Made by a program: the position numbers and the translations under genes. Below are positions 1 to 6,902 of a stretch of DNA of 64,000 bases, piece by piece. Each line of letters starts with the position of its first letter. Within the stretch, counting starts at the first letter, position 1. The notes beneath the pieces were generated by a model that was not told the origin of the DNA, did no database searches, and worked only from the letters and a program-made list of their open reading frames with translations. Source of the DNA: Phenylobacterium montanum (lineage in GTDB: Bacteria; Pseudomonadota; Alphaproteobacteria; Caulobacterales; Caulobacteraceae). The DNA lies in the NCBI RefSeq assembly GCF_018135625.1, contig NZ_CP073078.1:310001-374000 (forward strand), written 5' to 3'.

Positions 1-1
1 C

Positions 2-355
2 CTGGCGCTGGACTGCGCCCTGGGCCTTCTGGCGGCGAAGGCGGGCTGGCCGATGGCGATCGGCCTGCTGACCGGGGTGGCGCTGCTATGGGCGGGCGGG
101 GCGCGCCTGGGCGTTCCGCTATGCCGTTCGCTCGGCGCGGTCGCGGTGTCGTTCGTCGGCGTCGGCCTGGGCGGTATCGACGCCCTGTTGACCGACAGGA
201 CCTACACGGTGTGGACGCCCGCCGCTTCGGTGCGCGACATCGAGCCCGCGGGCGAGGGCGGGTCGGGCGAGGCGGAAACGATGCGGAGGGTGGCTCCCCG
301 GGCAGGACTCGAACCTGCGACAAGTCGGTTAACAGCCGACTGCTCTACCAACTGA
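2..355 (+). CDS. C-terminal part of a membrane protein, 5' end outside window
   Basis: An open frame enters from the left edge and stays open to a TGA at 353-355. The first 60 or so residues are strongly hydrophobic (for example GLLTGVALLWAGGARLG) and suggest two membrane segments, followed by a short polar tail. I do not recognise the family. The last 25 codons run antisense through the tRNA-Asn gene, and their translation (RAGLEPATSRLT) is the usual meaningless peptide read from the back of a tRNA. The coding frame may therefore really end at a stop that has been lost, or the protein simply has an accidental tail. The reading frame is moderately convincing; the function is not assigned. Confidence 0.45.
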   Translation: MALDCALGLLAAKAGWPMAIGLLTGVALLWAGGARLGVPLCRSLGAVAVSFVGVGLGGIDALLTDRTYTVWTPAASVRDIEPAGEGGSGEAETMRRVAPRAGLEPATSRLTADCSTN

Positions 356-366
356 GCTACCGGGGA
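291..366 (-). tRNA. tRNA-Asn (anticodon GTT)
   Basis: A complete cloverleaf reads on the minus strand. The acceptor stem is TCCCCGG paired with CCGGGGA, the anticodon loop is CTGTTAA giving GTT, the T loop is TTCGAGT, and CCA is encoded at the 3' end. The gene is 76 nt. It lies downstream of the quinone oxidoreductase gene on the same strand and is separated from it by a terminator-like hairpin. Confidence 0.95.
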
Positions 367-444
367 TCAGCGATATCGCCGAAGGACCGCGGCTATAGAC
401 TGGGGCGGTTTGCGGATCAAGCCCATGCGGCGAAACGTCTGGCG

Positions 445-473
445 AAAAAAGCAGCCCGGCGGAGAGCCGGGCT
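445..473 (-). terminator. Rho-independent terminator after the quinone oxidoreductase gene
   Basis: Read on the minus strand, an 8-bp GC-rich stem (AGCCCGGC / GCCGGGCT) with a 5-nt loop is followed after two bases by six T. It sits about 90 bp beyond the stop of the oxidoreductase and before tRNA-Asn, so it should separate the two transcripts. Confidence 0.75.
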
Positions 474-562
474 GAAAGTCGTTCGGTGATGGTGGGATGT
501 CTTCGAAGAAGACGCTGAAATGATCGGATGATCGTGGTTAACCGGGTCTTAACCGGGAGGTC

Positions 563-1525
563 TCAAGGGACCAGGATCACACGGCCCACGGCGGCCCGGC
601 TTTCGATATAGCGGTGGGCGGCGGCGGCTTCCGAGAGCGGGAATTCGCGGTCGATCCGGACCTTCAGAGCCCCCTTGGCGGCGTCGTCGATCAGGGCCTG
701 GATGTTGTCGTGGACCCGATCGGTCATGATCTCGGCGCCCAGGAAAACCCCTGAAATCGAAGCGTTTTTGCCCATCAGACTGGCCACGTCGACCTTCATC
801 GGCTCGCGCCCCGCAGCGCCCACCATCGAAACCCGGCCGCGATAGCCCAGGGACAGGATCGAACCTTGCAGGGTTGAGCCCCCGACAGGGTCGACGACCA
901 GATCGACACCCTTGTTGTCAGTCAGGCGCATCACCGCCTGGACCACATCTTCCGATTGGTAGTTGATCCCATGATCCAACCCGAAAGCGGTGAGGGCCTC
1001 CAGCCGCGAATCGGTTGACGCGGTGGCCAGCACCCTGGCCCCCGCCCGCTTGGCCAGCTGGATGGCGGCGACGCCGACGCCGCTGGCGCCGGCCTGGACC
1101 AGCACGGTCTCGCCGGCCTTGAGCCGACCGAACTCGAACAGGCAGTCGTGGGCGGTGCCGAAGGTGACGGGAATCACCGCCGCCAGCTTGGGGTCATAGC
1201 CGTCCGGCACGACCCAGCAGTTGCGGGCCGGCACGGCGCGCAGTTCGGCGTGGGAGCCGAAGGCGTTGACCGTGGCCACTTTTTGCCCGACGCGCAGATT
1301 GTCCACCTCGGGCCCGACCTCGACGATCTCGCCCGCAGCCTGATAGCCGACGATGTGCGGCCGCGTGACCAGGGCGCCGCCCTGGCGGTTCAGGGTGTCG
1401 CCGCCCTCGATGCTGACCGCCTCGACGCGGATCACCACCCCCTTGGCGTGGCAGGGCGGATCCTCGACATCTTCGTACTTCAGGACCTCGGGTCCGCCGT
1501 TCTCGTAATAGACCGCCGCCTTCAT
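563..1525 (-). CDS. Zinc-independent quinone oxidoreductase (MDR superfamily)
   Basis: This 320-residue protein is a medium-chain dehydrogenase/reductase. A GroES-like domain covers about residues 25-110 and a Rossmann domain about 125-260, with the NADP-binding loop AGASGVGVA at 145-153. The paired zinc cysteines of alcohol dehydrogenases are absent, which fits the quinone oxidoreductase branch: NADPH-dependent reduction of quinones or enone-type carbonyls in the cytoplasm. The ATG at 1525 is preceded by GAGGGAGC at good spacing. The gene appears to stand alone, with a terminator downstream. The true substrate cannot be read from sequence. Confidence 0.88.
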   Translation of the reverse strand: MKAAVYYENGGPEVLKYEDVEDPPCHAKGVVIRVEAVSIEGGDTLNRQGGALVTRPHIVGYQAAGEIVEVGPEVDNLRVGQKVATVNAFGSHAELRAVPARNCWVVPDGYDPKLAAVIPVTFGTAHDCLFEFGRLKAGETVLVQAGASGVGVAAIQLAKRAGARVLATASTDSRLEALTAFGLDHGINYQSEDVVQAVMRLTDNKGVDLVVDPVGGSTLQGSILSLGYRGRVSMVGAAGREPMKVDVASLMGKNASISGVFLGAEIMTDRVHDNIQALIDDAAKGALKVRIDREFPLSEAAAAHRYIESRAAVGRVILVP

Positions 1526-1599
1526 GGGTTCGCTCCCTCGATTGTTCGTGAGAACTCAGTAGCGAATCCGAACGGACCCCTCAATTGACCTTTGGGTGA

Positions 1600-2886
1600 T
1601 CAGCCGCCGAACAGCTGGCCGGGCAGGGCGCCGACCACCGAGGCGGTCATGCAGGTGGCCAGGAACCCGGCCAGCATGGCCTTCCACACCATGCCCATGA
1701 CCTCGATGCGCCGGCCGGGAACCAGGACGCTGTAGCCGGCGACATTGATGCCGACCGAGGCGATGTTGGCGAAGCCGCACAGGGCGTAGGTCATGATCAT
1801 GCGGCTGCGGTCGGACAGGGCGGCCGGCGCCACGTGGCTCATGTGGATGAAGGCGCTGAACTCGGTCAGCACCAGCTTCACGCCCAGGAGTTGGCCGGCG
1901 GCGGGCGCCTCCTTCCAGGGGATGCCGATCGACCAGGCGAGGGGGGTGAAGAGGGCGCCCAGGGCCCGCTCGATGCTGAGCGGCGCGCCCTGGAAGGCCG
2001 GGGCCATGGCCAGGCCCTTGTCCAGCATGGCCACCAGGGCCACGAACACCACCAGGGTCGCGGCGACGTTCAGCACCACGTTCAGGCCGTCTGTGGTGCC
2101 CTTGATCACCGCGTCGATCGAACTGGCGTAGGTCTTGTCGCCGGCCTTGGGGTCGAAATCGGTCCTGGCCTCGATCGGGTCGGGCGGAACGATGATCCGG
2201 GCCAGGAGCACGCCGGCGGGCGCCGAGATGATCGAGGCGGTCAGGATGTGCGAGGCGACGTTGGGCAGGACCCCTTTGAGGATGGTGGCGTAGGCGACCA
2301 TGGTCGAGCCGGAAACGCAGGCCATGCCGACGCTGATCAGCATGAACAGTTCCGAGCGGGTCAGGAGATCGAGATAGGCTCGGATGAAGATCGGCCCCTC
2401 CACCTGGCCCATGAACACGGTGGCCGCGGCGGCCAGGGCAGGCGGCCCCCTGAGGCCCAGGGTCTTCTGGAACAGGAAGCCGAAGCCCTTGGCGATCCAT
2501 TTCAGGATCTTCCAGTGCCAGAGCAGGGCCGAGAGGGCGCAGACCACCAGGATCACCGGCAGGACGTGAAAGGCCAGGATGAACAGGCCCGACGGCGTGG
2601 TCACCGGATAGGGCTGCTGCGGCCCTCCGGCCAGGAAACCGAACACGAAGGCGGCGCCGTCATTGGCCGAAGAGCCCAGGATGTCGACCCCCACGCCCAC
2701 GCCGCGCAGCACCGTCTGCGCCGCCGGCACGCCGAACAGCAGCAGGACCAGGGCGACCTGTATGGCCACCGCGCCGATCGCCAGGCGGAAGGGAAAGCGC
2801 GAACGGCCCTCGGAAACGGCCCAGCAGGCGGCCATGGTGAGAAAAAGCCCGGTCAGGCTCTGCAGATTTTGCAGCTGAAACATCAT
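1600..2886 (-). CDS. NupC-family concentrative nucleoside transporter (CNT)
   Basis: The 428-residue, highly hydrophobic protein has the layout of NupC/CNT symporters, which bring nucleosides into the cell using a proton or sodium gradient. An N-terminal group of helices precedes a gate domain and a C-terminal nucleoside transporter domain. Recognisable family segments include LVVCALSALLWHWKILKWI and the FIHMSH and CGFANIASVGI stretches near the C-terminus. Length matches the family (about 400-430). Two consecutive ATGs at 2886 and 2883 could start translation. No nucleoside catabolic gene is adjacent. Confidence 0.9.
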   Translation of the reverse strand: MMFQLQNLQSLTGLFLTMAACWAVSEGRSRFPFRLAIGAVAIQVALVLLLFGVPAAQTVLRGVGVGVDILGSSANDGAAFVFGFLAGGPQQPYPVTTPSGLFILAFHVLPVILVVCALSALLWHWKILKWIAKGFGFLFQKTLGLRGPPALAAAATVFMGQVEGPIFIRAYLDLLTRSELFMLISVGMACVSGSTMVAYATILKGVLPNVASHILTASIISAPAGVLLARIIVPPDPIEARTDFDPKAGDKTYASSIDAVIKGTTDGLNVVLNVAATLVVFVALVAMLDKGLAMAPAFQGAPLSIERALGALFTPLAWSIGIPWKEAPAAGQLLGVKLVLTEFSAFIHMSHVAPAALSDRSRMIMTYALCGFANIASVGINVAGYSVLVPGRRIEVMGMVWKAMLAGFLATCMTASVVGALPGQLFGG

Positions 2887-3102
2887 TCCCCCTGCGAGGC
2901 CCAGGTGCTCGGGCCGCGCCCGGGGCGATTGATGACGCGCCGCGCGCGGCTTGCAAGCCGTTCTTGGCGGGAAGGGCTATGAAATCGGCGGCGACAGGTG
3001 ATCGGCGGAGCCAGCCAGCGGCGCTGGGTCACAGTTGCCCGGGCCTTCGCAAGGGCTTTGCATTGAGGTCTCGATTCGCTCCCAGCCCGCCGCCAGGTCT
3101 CG

Positions 3103-3585
3103 ATGAAAGCCAGGGTGGACAAGATCAGCACGAGGCCGGCGCCCGGACCCGGCCTGCAATACGCCGCCCTGCCGTTCCGGCGGGACTCGGGCGTCAGCAT
3201 CCTGCTGGTCACCTCGCGCGAGACCGGCCGCTGGGTCCTGCCCAAGGGCTGGCCGATGAAAGGCCGCAAGCCCTGCGATGCAGCGGCGCAGGAAGCGCTG
3301 GAAGAGGCCGGCATCGTCGGCCGGATCGAAAGTCAGGCGATCGGCTTCTATCGCTACGACAAGCGGTTGCCGGACGGCTCGGACCGGCGCTGCGTCGTGC
3401 ATGTCTACCCCTTGGAGGTCGAGGGGCAGCGCAAGCGCTGGCGCGAGCAGGGGCAGCGGACAGTGCGCTGGTTCCCGGTCGAGGAGGCCGCTGCGGCGGT
3501 GAAGGAGCCGGAGTTGCAGGACTTGATCGCGGTGTTCGGCCACCACCTGAGCGCGGGCGCGAACGAAGGCGGCTCTACCGACTAA
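3103..3585 (+). CDS. NUDIX hydrolase, diphosphoinositol polyphosphate phosphohydrolase-like
   Basis: This 160-residue protein carries a Nudix fold with the box at about residues 49-71, ending in EALEEAGI. It resembles the DIPP/MutT-like group that begins LPKG. The box is imperfect: the consensus first glutamate (GX5E) is R and the arginine of REUXEEXGU is Q, while the metal-binding EALEE remains. The likely role is cytoplasmic hydrolysis of nucleoside diphosphate-X compounds; the substrate is unknown. It ends just before tRNA-Cys, which lies on the other strand. Confidence 0.82.
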   Translation: MKARVDKISTRPAPGPGLQYAALPFRRDSGVSILLVTSRETGRWVLPKGWPMKGRKPCDAAAQEALEEAGIVGRIESQAIGFYRYDKRLPDGSDRRCVVHVYPLEVEGQRKRWREQGQRTVRWFPVEEAAAAVKEPELQDLIAVFGHHLSAGANEGGSTD

Positions 3586-3602
3586 CTGCACACTGCCGGA
3601 GG

Positions 3603-3676
3603 TGGAGGCCTGGGCCGGAATCGAACCGGCGTGCACGGATTTGCAGTCCGCTGCGTCACCACTCCGCCACCAGGCC
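3603..3676 (-). tRNA. tRNA-Cys (anticodon GCA)
   Basis: A complete minus-strand cloverleaf of 74 nt has acceptor GGCCTGG paired with CCAGGCC, anticodon loop CTGCAAA giving GCA, T loop TTCGATT and an encoded CCA end. Confidence 0.95.
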
Positions 3677-3858
3677 ACCGGTGCTGCCGCGTCCCTGTCT
3701 CGAGGGCCGCCGTGGAGAGCGCGGATGGCTAACAGAAGCGGCCCGGCCGGGCAATATGGCTTTTCGGGCGCAATGGCCCGATTGCGTCGGGAAGGCGAGG
3801 GGACCTATAAGCGGCGGCCAAGCCGGATTCCCGGCCGTCCGCCCGCTACGAGGCCCGC

Positions 3859-4431
3859 ATGACGTTCGACTACGCCGCCGCGCGCAACATCATGGTCGAC
3901 AGCCAGGTGCGTCCCAACGACGTGACCGACCTGGCGCTCCAGCACGCCATGCGGACCGTGGCGCGCGAAGCCGTGGCGCCGGCGGACAAGGCCCACCTGG
4001 CCTATGCCGACTGCGAGATCGAATATGCGCCGGGCCGCTGGCTGATGCGCCCGCGCGACGTGTCCAAGCTGATCCATCTGGCCCGGCCCAAGGCGGGGGA
4101 GCGGGCGCTGGCGATCGCCGCCCCGTATGCGGCGGCGGTGCTGGAGGCGATGGGCCTGAAGGTGACGCGGCTGGAGGAGGGAGACCTGAAGGCCGCTCCG
4201 TCAGGTCCCTTCGACGTGATCGTGAGCGAAGGCGCGGTGGCCGAGCCGCCGGCGTCCTGGCTCGGCGCCCTGGCGGTGGGCGGGCGCCTGGCGGTGGTCG
4301 TGCGCAAGGGGCCGGCCGGCCGCGCCCGGCTCTATCTGCGTAGCGCGCAAGAGACCGGCTATCGCGAGGTATTCGAGGCTACGCCCCCGGTCTTGCCAGG
4401 CCTGGAGGCGGCGGCGGGCTTCGTATTCTGA
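3859..4431 (+). CDS. Protein-L-isoaspartate O-methyltransferase-like protein with degenerate SAM motif
   Basis: The 190-residue protein begins MTFDYAAARNIMVDSQVRPN, the hallmark of the Caulobacterales/Rhizobiales Pcm-like family found beside TolC genes. In true Pcm enzymes SAM-binding motif I is a VLEIGTGSGY-type loop. Here residues 81-94 read ERALAIAAPYAAAV and contain no glycine. The protein may therefore not bind S-adenosylmethionine, or may have a different role such as a structural or regulatory one. GAGG precedes the ATG. It lies 137 bp upstream of the TolC-type gene on the same strand. Confidence 0.82.
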   Translation: MTFDYAAARNIMVDSQVRPNDVTDLALQHAMRTVAREAVAPADKAHLAYADCEIEYAPGRWLMRPRDVSKLIHLARPKAGERALAIAAPYAAAVLEAMGLKVTRLEEGDLKAAPSGPFDVIVSEGAVAEPPASWLGALAVGGRLAVVVRKGPAGRARLYLRSAQETGYREVFEATPPVLPGLEAAAGFVF

Positions 4432-4567
4432 AACAGCGGGCCGCGCTGAAAGGCGTCGCCGCCAACGGAATATGGTGACTAAACCGTAACTGGTCTTAAA
4501 CCAAAAGGCGCGCTCCTAATCGCCGCCGTCCGCAAGGGGCGTCGGAAGTGATTCGGAGGCTGGGCTT

Positions 4568-6085
4568 ATGGTTGGATCGGGTCGCATGGGCGGTTGGGCC
4601 GTCCTGTCGGCGGCGGGGATGCTGGCTCTGTCGCCGGCGATCGCGCAAGCCGAGACCCTGGCCGACGCCATCGCCCTGGCCTACCAGACCAATCCCACCC
4701 TGCAGAGCGAGCGCGCCCAGCTGCGCGCCCTCAACGAATCCTATGTGCAGGCGCGGGCCGGCTTCCGTCCGCAGGTGTCCGGTTCGGCCGAATACGACTA
4801 TTCCAAGTCGCCTTCGACCTACGAGACCGAGGTCGACAACGCCTCGGCCACCCTTTCGGTCACTCAGCCGATCTACACCGGCGGCCTTGTCACCGCCCAG
4901 GTGCGCGCGGCCATGGCCGACATCCTGTCCGGCCGCCAGAAGCTGCGCCAGACCGAGGCGCAGGTGATGCAGCAGGTGATCCTGGCCTATGTCGACGTGC
5001 GCCGCGACCAGGAAGCCCTGCGGATCGCCCAGGACAATGTCAGCGTGCTGAACCGTCAGCTGGACGAGACCAAGGCCCGCTTCGACGTCGGCCAGATCAC
5101 CCGCACCGACGTCGCCCAGTCCGAGGCGCGCCTGGCCCAGGCCCAGGCGCAGCTGGCCAACGCCATGGCCCAGCTGGGAGTCAGCCGCGCCGGCTATGTC
5201 GCCGTCATCGGGCAGTCGCCGGGCGAGTTGGCGCAGGAGCCGGAGCTGACCGCCGTGCCGGCGACTATAGACGAGGCCTTCGCCATCGCCGACAAGAACA
5301 ATGGCGGCATCCTGGCGGCGGACTTCGCCGAGCAGGGCGCGGCGGCCCGCGTGGCCGAGGCCAAGTCGGCCAACCGGCCCACCGTTTCGATCCGCGCCGG
5401 CATTGGCGCGTCCTCGACCCTGCAGGAGTCGAAATCGCTGTCCTTCGGCCTGGTCAAGCTTGGGGTCTATCAGGAGAACGTCACCGCCTCGGCTGTGCTC
5501 ACCCAGCCCCTGTTCACCGGCGGACTGAACTCCTCGCGCATTCGCGAAGCGCTGGAGGACGAGAACGTTCAGCGTATCGCCATCGAGACCGCCCGCCGCA
5601 CGGCGGTGCAGCAGGTCTCGCAGGCCTGGAACCAGCTCCTGGCCGCCCGCGCCGGGGCGGTGTCGAACCAGAAGCAGGTCGACGCCGACCAGGTGGCCTG
5701 GGAAGGCACCCGGCAGGAAGCCCAGGTCGGCCTGCGCACCACGCTGGACGTGCTGAACGCCGAGCAGGAGCTGCACAACGCCCAGCTGGCCCTGGTCAAT
5801 TCAAAGCACGACCAGTACGTCGCCAGCGCCGGGCTGCTCAACGCCATGGGCCGGCTGGAGGTGAAATACCTCGACGCCAGCATCAAGCCCTATGACCCCG
5901 AGAAGGCGTTCAACAGGGTGAAAGGGGGCGGCGCCCTGCCGCTGGATATCCCGATCTCGACCATCGACGGCCTGGGCTCGCCGCATGTCTCCAAGCCGCC
6001 GCCTCAAGGCCCGATGGTCACGGCCGCGCCCGTGACCGCGCCGCCGTCAGCGCCTGCCCAGGCAGGCAGCACGGTGATGCCGTAG
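4568..6085 (+). CDS. tolC: TolC-family outer membrane channel (type I secretion / efflux)
   Basis: The 505-residue protein has a signal peptide (cleavage near SPAIAQA-ETLADAI) followed by two repeated outer-membrane-efflux domains. Repeat landmarks are TQPIYTGG near residue 100 and TQPLFTGG near residue 315, each with long amphipathic helices. TolC trimers form the outer membrane and periplasmic tunnel for type I secretion systems and RND pumps. The C-terminal tail is rich in P, A and V. In Caulobacter the equivalent gene beside popZ is a TolC homologue used for S-layer secretion (RsaF type). GGAGG sits 9 bases before the ATG. Confidence 0.92.
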   Translation: MVGSGRMGGWAVLSAAGMLALSPAIAQAETLADAIALAYQTNPTLQSERAQLRALNESYVQARAGFRPQVSGSAEYDYSKSPSTYETEVDNASATLSVTQPIYTGGLVTAQVRAAMADILSGRQKLRQTEAQVMQQVILAYVDVRRDQEALRIAQDNVSVLNRQLDETKARFDVGQITRTDVAQSEARLAQAQAQLANAMAQLGVSRAGYVAVIGQSPGELAQEPELTAVPATIDEAFAIADKNNGGILAADFAEQGAAARVAEAKSANRPTVSIRAGIGASSTLQESKSLSFGLVKLGVYQENVTASAVLTQPLFTGGLNSSRIREALEDENVQRIAIETARRTAVQQVSQAWNQLLAARAGAVSNQKQVDADQVAWEGTRQEAQVGLRTTLDVLNAEQELHNAQLALVNSKHDQYVASAGLLNAMGRLEVKYLDASIKPYDPEKAFNRVKGGGALPLDIPISTIDGLGSPHVSKPPPQGPMVTAAPVTAPPSAPAQAGSTVMP

Positions 6086-6199
6086 GCGCCGGACAGCCCA
6101 AATCGGGGATCGTCCAGCGCCATCATCGCGTTTGCAGGAAAGCGTTTAGCCGCTTAGTTTGTGAACGAATCTGTCTTCACTGCGAAAGATCGCGCCCCG

Positions 6200-6736
6200 A
6201 TGTCCGAACCGAACGCCCCGGAACCGACAATGGAGGAGATCCTGGCTTCGATCCGTCGGATCATATCCGAGGACGAGCCCCCGCCGTCGCGCGCTGAGGC
6301 GGAGGAGGAAGAGCCGGAGCCGCTGATCACGCCGGCCGCGCCGCCGCCTGTCATCGCCGAGCACGAAGACGTGCTGGAGCTGACGGAGCCGATGCACGAG
6401 GCGGATTCGCCGTTGGAAACCATCGGCGACCTCGACATCCTGCCCGCGCACACGCCGGCCGCGCCGAGCCTGCCGCCGATCGCGCCCGCCGCAACGTTCG
6501 AGTCGCCGTTCGACGACGAGCCCCTGGTGGGGCCATCGGCCGCCGAAAGCGCCGCCAGCGCCTTCGGCTCCTTGGCCCATCACGTGCTTATGCCTGCCGA
6601 GGGGCGTACGCTGGAGGAAGTGGTGCGCGAGATGCTGCGTCCACTGCTCAAGGCCTGGCTGGACCAGCACCTGCCGGGCATCGTCCAGGCCAAGGTCGAC
6701 GAGGAAGTGGCCCGCATCGCGCGCCGCCGAGTATAA
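6200..6736 (+). CDS. popZ: PopZ, polar organizing protein
   Basis: The protein starts MSEPNAPEPTMEEILASIRR, the characteristic N-terminal helix of PopZ (DUF2497). It continues into an acidic, proline-rich disordered linker (about residues 30-110) and ends in the helical oligomerisation region that includes LEEVVREMLRPLLKAWLDQH. PopZ forms a membraneless matrix at cell poles that anchors parS/ParB and recruits cell-cycle signalling proteins. I chose the ATG at 6200 (178 residues, close to the 177 of C. crescentus) over an in-frame GTG at 6161 that would add 13 residues. The neighbours, TolC gene upstream and valS downstream, match Caulobacter order. Confidence 0.95.
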   Translation: MSEPNAPEPTMEEILASIRRIISEDEPPPSRAEAEEEEPEPLITPAAPPPVIAEHEDVLELTEPMHEADSPLETIGDLDILPAHTPAAPSLPPIAPAATFESPFDDEPLVGPSAAESAASAFGSLAHHVLMPAEGRTLEEVVREMLRPLLKAWLDQHLPGIVQAKVDEEVARIARRRV

Positions 6737-6902
6737 AGGCCGACAACAGGCGCGCTTTTTCCGGCGCGCCGCCGGCCGCTAAGCCTGAAATTCATGCTAT
6801 GGCGGCCGCCGACGCGATCGGAAGCGGGCTGGATAGGCCTGTCTCCGATCGCCCTCGATTCCATCCGAGCGCTTCGTTCGCTCCCCGCTTCCGGTTTGCG
6901 CC

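Noticed and set aside
88-489. Arginine-rich 133-residue frame near the left edge
   Set aside because: It is a shadow of the hydrophobic frame and of the tRNA, with composition typical of out-of-frame high-GC DNA.
6742-6772. Terminator after popZ (GGCGCGC and GCGCGCC around a T-rich loop)
   Set aside because: The T run lies in the loop and not after the stem, so it is not a classical terminator.
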